Assembly (NCBI GenBank): GCA_914767715.1
Contig: OU612065.1
Span: forward strand, 7,192,001-7,256,000
Reading direction: 5' to 3'
DNA length: 64,000 nucleotides
Source of the DNA: Membranipora membranacea
Taxonomy: Eukaryota > Bryozoa > Gymnolaemata > Cheilostomatida > Membraniporidae
Of this stretch, positions 1 to 10,580 are shown one piece after another (position 1 is the first letter of the stretch; every line of letters begins with the position of its first letter). A model generated the notes under the pieces. That model was given only the letters and a program-made list of their open reading frames with translations, did not search any database and was not told the DNA's origin. Made by a program: the position numbers and the translations under genes.

Positions 1-20
1 TTCTTTGCCTATTTTCACAG

Positions 21-3000
21 TGTTGATAACAGCGACTATATGAGGAATGGAGACTATTTGCCAACAAGACTCCAAGCACAACAAGATGCTGTGAATCTGG
101 TTTGTCATGCTAAGACAAGACAGCACCCTGAAAACAATATTGGACTGGTGACACTTGGAGGGTCAGTACTTTCGCTGAAATTCTTTGTTTATTACTGTGA
201 CAATTTGTTGATGAACATGTGAAGTAATATTCTCTGTAACTATCCAAATCACACCACTTGGGTTCGCCACACCAATGCAGATAAAAATTGGCTTGATATG
301 CATGGAAGACAAATTTTCACTGATTTCAGAAGATTCCTGGTAGCCGTCAGCCTCTTGAAGAAAGTGACTCCTCAGATAATTCTTGGGGCCATAAACAAAT
401 ACTATCTTTTGAGTGTTGAATTTAAACGTTATAAAAAATAGGGAATGCTGTTTTATTTGCGATCCACTTTTTGTCATGCAGAGGTCGTGTTTTGCTGACC
501 CTCACTGGTGATGTAGGAAGAGTATTATCCAAGCTTCATGAAGTTGCACCCTCAGGAAACATCAACTTCCTCAGCTCTGTAAGAGTAGCCCAGGTAAGAC
601 TTAAGTGTCCATCATCATCTCGTCAGAAAATTTCTGTGTGAAAAATTCACCTGGTGATCGAATAAGCAATCTGATTCTTGTCTGCTAGACCTACATTGCA
701 CTGTTCGGACTTCTTCTCTGGTATCACTTCAATAAAGTACATGTTCTTAGATCCCACATTTCCACCAATGCATTGCAACAATATCTACATTTCTCTTTTT
801 CAGCTGGCTTTAAAACATAGACAAGGAAAAAATCATGCTCAAAGGATAGTTGCCTTTGTTGGCAGTCCTATTGAAAATGAAGACAAGGATCTTGTCAAAC
901 TAGCAAAGAGATTGAAGAAAGAGAAAGTGAATGTTGATGTGATCAACTTTGGTGAAGAGGTAGGTCTATGCTTATTGATTGAGTATTGCTCTTTGGGCAA
1001 ATTGGACTTGAGAAACTTCTTTTTGTATTGCTTATGCTATAAATTAATAGTTATATAAGAAACCGCTTGGCATCATAGTTAACAAGAGCGAATTATAAAA
1101 AAAGCAAGGGCCTTACTAGTTAGTCCCAAGACTGTAGCTACGACTGTCACGATGGACATCCATGAAAGCACCACATAAGTCTTAAGTTTGTGATAACAGG
1201 CAATATGATTTCCTTTGACATCGAATATTCAAGCTGTGGATGTAACCTTTTTGTGCTAACCAACCACCCAATCAAAATGCTTAGAACAAAATTACCCTGA
1301 TGAGGAACAGAGGGTAAAGCCAGATAAGAAATATTCTCACTCTCAAATTGGACTTGTTGTAGCAGTTTCATACATTTGAACGCAATGATCATATCAAGGT
1401 GTGGTTCTAAAGGATGTTTTTGGTTTTAGGGTGAAAATGACGCAAAGCTGAACAAGTTCATTGACACAATCAACGGACGGGAGGGTACAGGATCTCATCT
1501 TGTTAGCGTACCACCAGGCCCAATGTTGTCAGAAGCCCTCGTACACTCACCTATAGTAGCCGGAGAAGATGGACAACCCTCAGTGGCTACTGTAGGAATG
1601 GGTGGTGCTGGATTTGGCTTCGACTTTAATCCTGAGGAAGATCCTGAACTGGCTCTGGTTGGTTCCTATAAACAAAATTCTCTGTTCCAATAACACCCAT
1701 GGCAATGAGTAGGTATTTGTTGTCTATAAAATTTGACAAGTATAGGTCTTTTGCTGCCGAAAAACCAACTTCCATAATTTTTTTTACAGGCCCTTAGAGT
1801 GTCGATGGAAGAACAGAGAGCAAGACAGGAGGCTGAAGCACGTAAAGCTGCTTCTGAGACTCCTGGTGGTGAAAGCGCTGAGAGGCAAACTGGAGGTATA
1901 AACATTTTAAACCAATTGCATCTGCCTTGCTTTCAATAACCATATCATTAAGGCTGTAACCTTTCTCACTCCTCAATGCAGAGACCATCTCACTTATACC
2001 ACTGCTGCCACAGCTGGGATTTGCCCAGCATAGCCACCAGCCAATCTAGCTGAGATCCAACACTTATAAGAATGTTGGATCTCAGCTAGATTTTAAAGGC
2101 ACCTGATTGGTCAGGGTCAACTTTTGTCATCACCAATGGTGGATGGGTTGGGAAGAAGATACTCCCTACATTTTGAGAGCTCATATAACTCCATGCAAAG
2201 CTACTGGCTAGATGTTTTGATGCCACAATTCTCTATTTAAATTTTTGACTGATGGCTCTGCTTGGCAAAGCCCAGCTGTATCAGCAGTGATTTAAACAGT
2301 AAGCAAAACTCACAAAAGATAGTATCACACATATGCTTCAGGGCAAAGCCATTTTTTATTAACCCAAAAATAGATGATAAAAAAACTTGTCTTGCGAAAA
2401 AAACTTTCCTTCTCAGAAACTACACACTTTAAAGTGTACAAATTACTACAAGGTTTGATATTCCTGTATTTGAAATTGTCAGAATTGATCAGTAAATCTC
2501 ATAAGCCTGGTAAAAATGTGACGCTCAGCACAAAAGTGAGTCTATCATCAATTGTAAAATACGAGTTGTAGAGACCAAACAAGTTTGGGGCTTTGAACCA
2601 TATACATGAGAATGTTGCGGTTTAATTTCTTTTCTTTTTGACGGATTGGAACATTTTGAAACTCTTTTTAATGTCAACAGTGTCCTTAGCCTGTCTTAAC
2701 AAGCTTTGTCCCCCTCCCCCACCAAACAAAGCTTGTTAAGACAGGCTTCAGTGTCCTGTGCGTTACAGAGAATGCATCAAAGTTCCTATGAAGGAAAAAA
2801 AAACTTAAGTTCAGTGTGGAAATTATTTTGTTTTTTTTTCTGAATATTGATGCTATTCATTTGATATTTACAGGCAATATTAACCTGGTACACATATGTG
2901 AGGTTTTACTGACCAATGAATACGACAAGTGACACACGGGACAAACAGCATAATGTCCCATTTGATGAGAGCAATTCTCAAATATAATGTCTTATTGTGC

Positions 3001-4988
3001 AGTAAAAATAACAATGACTAACAGCAGGCCCTAATCCCATCACAAAACTTATTTGAAACAGTTCCTTGGTTTCCTTCTGAATTGAATGTGAGATCAAATG
3101 ATAAAATGAGGTGCCTAATGGGGCTTAAATTTTGAGTCCGACAGCTACTAATAACTTTTGTTAATTTTGATCAAAATTCCATAATTTTGTTGCTTATTAT
3201 ATAATATAATAATATATCCCTTATCAGTTTATAATAGTTTTGGTTTTGCCAGTATGATCTTGTGTGTCACAGCTGACAGGTTGCTAAGTTGATATATAAT
3301 GGTGAACACAATGAGATAAGAGAAATTTGTGTCACACCATATTGTTCTACTCATCCTCATTAGTTGAAATCAAAAGTATGAATCACATTGTACCTAAAAT
3401 TCAGTAGAATTAATACCAAGTCTAAGTCTAAGTGTCACCATATTTTGTGAGACTTGTGTCCCGTGCGTCACAAAAAATTTCACTTTATTTTGCCGCAAAT
3501 ATTCTGTAAAAGGTTTTTTCCAGTGTATAACAGCTAAGATACTTTGGTTATCTTAACCATTCCTTTCAGTTTTACGATTGTAAACAGAAGGTAATTTTAT
3601 GTCCTGAGCGTCACGTCCTGAGCGTCACGTCGTGTGCGTCGCAGGTGGGAGTCAACTTTTGCGACTTATCATGGCTAGTACAATATGTTGAGGAATTCTT
3701 GTGTTGATCCATATTATTCTGCACATGCTCATTGTTAGGAATCCAAAGTTTGCATTTCTATTTCAGAAGAAACAATAATTTTGCTAACTATGACAATTTT
3801 TCGTGACTGTTCTGGTCCTGCGCGTCACAACACAGAAAACGCTCTGTAAATTTGCAATTATACCTGTGATTGAAAAAAAAGGTTTTTTTGAAAATCTATA
3901 TGGGTGGAACAGATGTAGGAAACTTAACACTTTCCTCGTTAGACATATTCCTCGTTAGACATATATTGAAGTACAACATTGAGCTGAAGTTGAGAATGTC
4001 CTGTCCATCACATCCCTCTCAAAAATGGCCTTGCCCTACAGATAGTTAACATTGTTGTAATACTGGGACTTCAGCCATCATCTACCCCAAGTCAATATTA
4101 TTATCTTTTTTTTTAATTCCAAATTAGCCACCAATGAGGAGGATATGCTGCAAAGTGCCCTGGCTATGTCTGTGGATCCCTCACCTGGACCTGGCTCCAC
4201 TCCAGACAACTTTGAAGCTATGACTGAAGAGCAGCAGATAGCACTTCCTCTCAAAAATGGCCTTGCCCTACAGATAGTTAACATTGTTGTAATACGGGGA
4301 CTTCAGCCATCATCTACCCCAAGTCAATATTATTATCTTTTTTTTTAATTCCAAATTAGCCACCAATGAGGAGGATATGCTGCAAAGTGCCCTGGCTATG
4401 TCTGTGGATCCCTCACCTGGACCTGGCTTCACTCCAGACAACTTTGAAGCTATGACTGAAGAGCAGCAGATAGCACTTGCTCTACAGATGTCACTTGCGG
4501 ATGGAGGCAGTGCTATGGACACTGACAGCGCACCTGCCTCAGCAGGTGCCGAATCTGACAGTACACCTGCTGATAAACCATCTGTAAGTGTGCTGGTTTC
4601 AATGACATTGAACACATGTTGCACCCTTATGATGTTTTGCCAAGCTAGTTTGAGTATTGTATGCATTTCAACAAAACCTCAATGTGAAAATAAAAATATA
4701 TATTTAATAGATCTACTGAAAAAGTGCCATAGAAAATAAAAAAAGGGGCAATGAAATAAATTAGTGTATTTCCATGAGGATGTGCTTATGATTGACATTC
4801 CTAAATTTTCTTTATAGACTGAAGAGGATTACACAGAAGCGATGAGTGACCCGGCTTTCCTTCAAGGTGTACTGGCCAACTTACCAGGTGTTGATCCTCA
4901 AAGTCAAGAAATACAGTCAGCCATGAGTCAGCTCACAAAAAAGGATGATAAGGATAAAAAAGAAGGCGATGATAAGGGTGCAAAGTAA
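21..4988 (+). CDS. PSMD4: 26S proteasome ubiquitin receptor Rpn10/PSMD4 (5' partial)
   Basis: Coding exons: 21-161, 482-593, 804-959, 1430-1657, 1790-1895, 4360-4583, 4818-4988; phases agree at every junction. About 378 residues lie in the window; the first ~10, encoded upstream, are missing. Residues [20 protein letters not shown] begin the von Willebrand A domain that docks on the 19S lid and base. Two ubiquitin-interacting motifs follow: [13 protein letters not shown] (spanning 1657/1790) and [13 protein letters not shown] (in 4360-4583). The C-terminus is Lys/Asp-rich as in animal homologues. As known for the family, it captures polyubiquitinated substrates at the proteasome. A 232-bp tandem duplication (4015-4246 and 4247-4478) doubles the acceptor and first part of the sixth listed exon. 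The second copy is taken as the real exon because only it runs on to a good donor. An AATAAA lies at 5077-5082. Confidence 0.96.
2043..2092. repeat. Foldback repeat, 20-bp perfect arms
   Basis: Arms 2043-2062 and 2073-2092 are perfect inverted repeats around a 10-bp loop. It lies in the PSMD4 intron. No clear flanking duplication is visible. Confidence 0.85.
2678..2757. mobile_element. Mini foldback element with 9-bp target duplication
   Basis: The element at 2687-2748 (62 bp) consists of 23-bp arms (one mismatch) around a C-rich loop. It is flanked on both sides by CAGTGTCCT (2678-2686 and 2749-2757). The terminus TAGCCTGTCTT recurs in the foldback at 43364-43425. Arms plus a direct duplication are the signature of a MITE-like transposition event; there is no coding capacity. 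Confidence 0.75.
2753..4011 (+). repeat. Recurrent GTCCTGNGCGTCAC motif cluster in PSMD4 intron
   Basis: Variants of GTCCTGNGCGTCAC occur at 2753, 3458, 3601, 3615, 3629, 3815 and 3998, and inverted at 2929-2942. The copies at 3601-3642 form three adjacent 14-mers. Another variant lies at 7672-7686, upstream of the AA15 gene start. Sequence around the motif (for example 3320-3400 and 3690-3760) is distantly alike, so part of this intron may be old diverged repeats. The rest of the intron (1896-4359) holds no coding signal. Confidence 0.6.
4015..4478 (+). repeat. 232-bp tandem duplication covering an exon start of PSMD4
   Basis: Two head-to-tail copies, 4015-4246 and 4247-4478, differ at only about two or three positions. 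Each holds intron end, polypyrimidine tract, AG acceptor and the first ~119 coding bases of the UIM2 exon. The copy-1 exon would start at 4128. It has no convincing donor before the reading frame ends at a TAA just before the copy-2 acceptor. The near-identity implies a recent event, or an assembly or haplotype artefact. Confidence 0.9.
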
Positions 4989-5440
4989 TGAATGACATTC
5001 GGAGATTATGATCAGCGTCACAGCCAACTGCTAGTATAATTTAGAAAACATTTTATTTCCATTTAATATGACATATAATAAATACTGGTACTAAAGAATG
5101 ATCAGCCTCAAGTCCTAAGTGATATAGAATTTGGCAAACAATGCAATTCTTATCGATATCTGAAAGTCAAAAGGTGTGTCAGATGACTTATAACCAGAGA
5201 CATAATATATAGTCTATAATAAAATATATATGTTTATGCATCAAACACAGCAGAAAGTTACAATACAGTGTAGGGATCGTGTTCCTTCTGAAATGATAAC
5301 GCGACCCGCATGTCTCAATGATTATATAGTGCCTTGATCCTTATATGGAAACTGTATACTGTTTGTAACATGAGAGTTGAGACCGAATGACCCTAAAATC
5401 ATTGCTCTCTTAACTACTCAAGAAAAAGTGCCGACTCAAT
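4989..5440. other. 3' untranslated and intergenic sequence
   Basis: This is the convergent gap between the stop codons of PSMD4 and the AA15 gene. It contains the PSMD4 poly(A) signal at 5077-5082 and no further coding signal. Confidence 0.7.
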
Positions 5441-7613
5441 CTAATGAATAATGAAATTCTGTGTAGTATAGAAGTAAGCAAAAATCATTACAGCATATGA
5501 TACACAGGAGCTGTCTGCAATCGTTGATGCATCAGAGGATCTGACTGACTTCTGTTGTTTACCTCTGATAGCTACATCCGAACAACCCCAAAACTCCTCT
5601 TGCGGTCCTAGACCTAGCCCACAATCACCATCCTCACAGCCCCAGTTATTTCCTGTAAAGGAGCAACATTAAAGTTTAAAATATTGTCATTTCAGAGAGA
5701 TTATTTTATTCGTGTCTAAATACATGGTAGAAAAGCAGCATGGTGCTGCATGTAAATCTGAGTGCAACAGCTATGATAGCATACTCCAAGTTAGCGTCAG
5801 TGTGAGGGATGTCTTATGCCTATATTATAGAAACGGTCTATAAAAGAGTTTTCTGACCTGCTCTATATCTCCATTGCAGAACACAGGCGTCACAACTTAT
5901 ATCTTTACTCAAAACCACTTTAAAGGTGTCGGTTCCTTCTGCAGCTATAAATCTGCAAAACAAAGCCAATTATTTTTAAAAGTCGGGGATCAAAATTTGA
6001 GTATTATACATGCAATAGATATTAACTGATGTTATGGAATTATTTATGGTCTCAGCCTTACCGAGTGTCTCCGTTAGGGTTGGTCAGTAGATTGTTGTCG
6101 AAGCAGGCCTGTGTGACAGCAATGCTAGCATCGCTTCCAAGCTGTGGGACTTCATTTTTACAAAGCCGAAACTCATGGTACCCTTGGTGAAAGGCAGTCA
6201 AGGTGACAACTACATCAACTGTAAAAAGATTGTACAACGATTGAAGCTAACTAAACCAGTGCAGGGAGTTCGGACCAACCTCCCTGACCAGTGTAACCAG
6301 GGAGTTATGTCCCAAACTCCCTGGTGTAACATACATCATTTGGTGAGTATTAATCGGAGTGCTGCTCTTAGGTTTTAGGCAAGATAACTCCTCATCTGAG
6401 AGAGACTGCTTAGTTTAAGCGTTTTGACGGTGTCGAGATAGCTGGTAGTAGCATTTCATCATCAACCACTTTCCCAACCAAAGTGGTTGATAACGAAATG
6501 CTACTACCAGCTTAAACTAGAGGCAGCCTAATAAGGCGACTTGGGAGACAGCTTATATTGGTCAGTTGGTTGGTAGCAAAATGAGTAGCAGTAGGCGTCA
6601 ATTTTTTCCTCTTCCTGCTATATCAGACAAGTACAGAGTTGAGTTACACTAAATTCAATAATCAGTAACAATAAGAAGGGATGGACTAGCCTTGTTCACG
6701 TGGCAACGGGTCTTGGTTTTTTTAAAAACCCGTTCCCGCGTGAACAAGGCTAGGGATGGACCCATTGGCAACAAGAGTAAATAGATAATGTCTAGCCTCA
6801 AATATACAAAAATTGATGACATACTTGTGTCCCCTGGATTGTAATTTTCGACAATGGTACCAGTAGCATACTCGTTTGCCCTTCCAGGCTCAAACTTCTT
6901 GTCTGAGTTAGAAAATTCCTCTCCGCAAACTCCGCAACGTCCCCGATTTTGATCATTGTGCTGTACCTGAATGGCATTAACATAATTTATTGCTCAGTGG
7001 AAAATATCTAATGTCTCATAAAATGACTAACCCATCATTCAGACAAGCAACCTACTAACTGATGTTTACACATAGCTCCTGTTATCTACTGCTACTGCCT
7101 CACTAAAACCGGAACTAGCTGATTTTTATGATAACCAGTGTTTACCAAAATTTACTAGAACGCAAGTGATCTAAATTTTCTCTAATGTGATTTAATGTTT
7201 GTGTGTGAGTTTTTAATGCAGAATTGCTTTCTCAAAATGGATGGTTTGGAAGAAGGTGTGTGACGCCTCACCGATGCTCCACCGCAGAAGTTACCATTAT
7301 CATCATTGTCTCTCTTGACAGGAAACCCGTGTCTCCAAGCTGAGTTCCTCTGTGGTGGTTCCAACATATATCCATGTCCCTATAAAATGAATTTCCCATG
7401 CATCATAACCCTAAATATTTGTGTATAGCAATTCAGATCAGTTCTCAATAGTAACTTACTGTTCAATGGAATGATATTGATCAATTATATCTTGCAGTGG
7501 AATTTCGATTACAAAATAAATCACATAAATGGAAATTTTTGTAATACAACTACCTTTGCTAAAGCAGCGAGGTAAGCAAGTATAGCCAAATATGAAAGAT
7601 TTCTGCTTTTCAT
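5441..7613 (-). CDS. Secreted AA15-family lytic polysaccharide monooxygenase
   Basis: Six exons on the minus strand: 7613-7554, 7379-7272, 6966-6825, 6218-6062, 5952-5858, 5652-5441; all phases agree; 257 residues. A 21-residue signal peptide (MKSRNLSYLAILAYLAALAKG) precedes HGYMLEPPQRNSAWRHGF, so His22 becomes the N-terminal histidine of the copper histidine brace. The second brace histidine is His114 in TAFHQGYHEFRLC. GRCGVCGEEF, YATGTIVENY, CVLQWRYRAG and QEEFWGCSDVAI are typical of AA15 enzymes. Family knowledge: AA15 enzymes cut chitin and/or cellulose oxidatively, outside the cell; substrate cannot be read from sequence. The last ~40 residues are a linker and a short hydrophobic stretch (VSYAVMIFAYFY), which might be a weak anchor. 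The intron between exons 3 and 4 holds several foldback elements. Confidence 0.93.
6255..6293. mobile_element. 25-bp foldback insertion with 7-bp duplication (copy a)
   Basis: The element at 6262-6286 begins CAGGGAGTT and ends in CTCCCTG. ACCAGTG flanks it at 6255-6261 and 6287-6293. It lies in an AA15 intron. Its right duplication overlaps the left duplication of the next element. Confidence 0.7.
6291..6330. mobile_element. 26-bp foldback insertion with 7-bp duplication (copy b)
   Basis: The element at 6298-6323 begins CAGGGAGTT and ends AACTCCCTG. GTGTAAC flanks it at 6291-6297 and 6324-6330. It belongs to the same sequence family as copy a and the element at 49630-49656, but its target duplication is different. 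That points to separate insertions and not to a copied block. Confidence 0.72.
6440..6512. repeat. Foldback repeat with ~33-bp arms
   Basis: Imperfect inverted repeat: AGCTGGTAGTAGCATTTC near 6440 pairs with GAAATGCTACTACCAGCT ending at 6512, and the pairing extends inward through ATCAACCACTTT. The loop is about 7 bp. No clear flanking duplication. Confidence 0.8.
6679..6760. mobile_element. 68-bp foldback element with 7-bp duplication
   Basis: The element at 6686-6753 starts CTAGCCTTGTTCACG and ends CGTGAACAAGGCTAG, with further pairing inside. GGATGGA flanks it at 6679-6685 and 6754-6760. The termini match the units at 34644-34755 (TAGCCTTGT / ACAAGGCTAG), so these belong to one family. 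Confidence 0.75.
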
Positions 7614-10436
7614 TGCTTTCCCAGTTTTCAAAACTTATATTTTCGTTTTCTCTGTTCTGGTGAATGTTCAGGTCCTGTGTGTTACGCTGGATGCAACAAG
7701 TGACTTATTAGGCTGAGCTCCAATGCTTATTTGTGTACTAACTTTGTTGGATCGTGGGTATGCGCCGATCAAGTCATCACTCATATAATAATGCCTTTAC
7801 CTTATTCACCGAATATTTTGTAATGAGTAGATTAGTCATTTAGAATGATTCTCGATACATGCAACCAACAAGTCAAGAGCATTCCATTTCCGAACGGTCA
7901 TCCAATAATATGTAATTTAAATTATCTTTTTCATCAAGCATGCTTATAGTTTAATTATTTATGTAACAGGGCGAGGTAATTATTTGACCTATCATGATTG
8001 TCCATCATCAAAAGTTTGTCGGTCCATTCTCTTTGCCAGCGTAACTGAAGTTACTCATGTGTAGTTTATCTTTGTCCTCTAGGAGAGAAATACCAGCACT
8101 GAGTTGACACTGCTCTAAGCATAAACATATAAATACAGATTTATATGTTTGTGGCTCTAAGTTTTTGGCTTTACATACACTCAACTGCGAATGTTTCAGT
8201 ATTATAAAGGAATAAAATGAGTAAAAGCAGAGTTGAGTTTGGGCCCATCGTTGTCCTGATTGAATTTGGGTTAAATTAGAGAGGATTTCATCACAGGTGC
8301 TTTCTTACTCTGTGATGAAATCCTCTCTAATCTAACCGAATTCACTTCTCATCACAATGATATCATACACCTATCAGCCTTGCAGATGAGTAACCATTCT
8401 CGTTACTCAGATAGCTTCTTATTTTGTGCACCTAGTAAAGTGAATCCTACAAATGAATTGTGGGATTACATTTGATGCAAGGCCAATAGGCTCCTCGTGA
8501 ATCATTTGTCAGAGAACATTTTTTCCCTTTCTTATATTACAAGCACTATATAATATGAGCTAGCATCAGTTAAAAATGAAGATAATTCCTCCTGGATTTT
8601 GGGTGATACTGTTTGAGTTCAAATCAAACCATTTCTATCCCTCTCTCCTTTGCGTTTGCATGGGCAAAGTTCTATTTCATAAACCCCACACAGCACACAC
8701 AATATTTGAATATATCATAGGACTGCTTAGACCTCCTGTCAGTTAGTGTGTTGCTGATGTTGATGAAGTTGTTGATTAATTATTCAAATATCACTTGGTG
8801 ATATCGACATGTAAAAAAAAACATTAATTGCTGTTAAAATATGACATGTAAAAACCAAGAAAGGAATTGGCATGGTTTAAGTTTGACTTCCAGTGGTCTA
8901 AAAATTTATGGCTTAACAACAAGAAGGCATTTTAGATGTCTTAGAAATTATCATTATTAAGATAAGATCGAAATGATTGGCCATGATTGCTTGCTATTTT
9001 TGTAAAAAATTGTCAATCATGTATATGAAGTTATTAAGAGGGGTAAATCAAGCTTGTCAATATGCTCATCCTACTTTATATAAAATCGTAGACATGTATC
9101 TGAATTAGTTATGGAATAATCAATACACCTCAGTGGTTTTAACCTGATCTGTACCTGTAGAGCTATATATAATTGGCTCTAATTCTGTTCCTATCTGATC
9201 TGTATCTGATAAGGCAGATAGAGACTGGAGTTGCAGCATAACTGAGATATTTAATGCTTCAGTAGAATGATTTCGATCCATAAGCATTCATGGTCAAATT
9301 TTAACTCACCAGATATAAAACTTTTATTTTACAGAAATTAATTTATTTAAATACAAGAAATTAATAAAAATACTTTTTGTGTCAATTTTAGCGAGTTTCA
9401 AAACAGCAAATTCTCTATTCATCACTTTTGTATCTTTAAAATGATTGTATCAGTTTGAGGGGTAAAAACAGTTTGCCAGTAGAGCCTTTGTTAGATTTTT
9501 TTGTCATTATTGTCATTAAGACTCACCAAACCTTTGTAATTGGCTTTATTTTTAGAAATTTTAATTTGTGCTCACTCGAACTGCTGCTGTCAATGTTTGG
9601 AGGAATATCCAAAATGGACAGCCTGGTGTTTGAGCCTCATTATTAGCTTTCAAAATTGTCATGGTCCACTTTTTTATATTATATGTAACTAGATATTCCT
9701 TATTGACGCCAACCGTGTAACTGGACAAATAAGGCCGCGCGGAAAACGATAGAAATTAATTTAATAAATTGTCTCCAAAGCAACGTGAAAATGGCTGTTA
9801 GGCCGACATTTTCAGAAACTTGTTGCAAGTCATCTTCGAGCAAGAGCAGTGGTTAGCTAGTAGCTGTTCGATGATACAATTTTATGCAGCTAATTCTTTT
9901 ACTAGCAGTTAACAGTCCCAGTTTACATTCTCTCCATTTTGACATAAGCTATTGTGAAATTGCTGTCAATGAATTAGAATGCAGCAAGACCAAGTGGAAA
10001 GCTTTTTAACTGTCTGTTGCCTGGTTTACTTGTTAGTGTTAGGTCAAGCTGACTGCACATTTGATAATGTCATTTTGTCATTTTAATAATGTTAAGTTGA
10101 ACAGAAGTAATTCATAGATTATTACATATTATATTATTTATTGGTATAATAATGTTGGTTTTCAATATTTTCATACATTTTATACATACACGTCTACAGA
10201 CAACGATAGGAGAGCCTGCAGAAAAAAATTGGATTTGAAACATATGACCTTTGCTGTGTGACAAATAAAAACGTATGAGATATAAGATAATTCAAATGGT
10301 AATTGAGGAAACTTTTTGCTGCCAGAGTCAGAATAAAATAATATATAATCCATACTGTCTTAAAATCATAAACAAAGACATTTCATTGATACTGATCTGT
10401 TTACCTGCAGAACAAAATTTCAAGCAGAAGCTGAAG
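7614..10436. other. Non-genic region with one foldback
   Basis: I found no exon with convincing splice sites or protein similarity on either strand. It contains one large foldback at 8262-8343 and an AT-rich background. Upstream elements of the AA15 gene presumably lie next to 7613, but I see no diagnostic box. Confidence 0.6.
8262..8343. repeat. Foldback repeat with ~34-bp arms
   Basis: GAATTTGGGTTAAATTAGAG from 8262 pairs with CTCTAATCTAACCGAATTC ending at 8343. The inner 21 bp (ATTAGAGAGGATTTCATCACA) pairs perfectly. The loop is ~15 bp. Confidence 0.82.
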
Positions 10437-10580
10437 GCTCATTGTTTGCTATGTCACCTAAAAATCATAAGAGTCATAATGGCCATAGCCTCATGGAGTT
10501 TGTGGTGATCTATAATTGTTACCACGGCTAGCAGGGGCAGGATGTCTAGATGTAGTGTGTGGTGATCTGTTGTTACCATG

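Noticed and set aside
4015-4246. Copy 1 of the PSMD4 duplication as an extra functional exon
   Set aside because: No acceptable donor before an in-frame TAA; adding it would break the UIM2 region.
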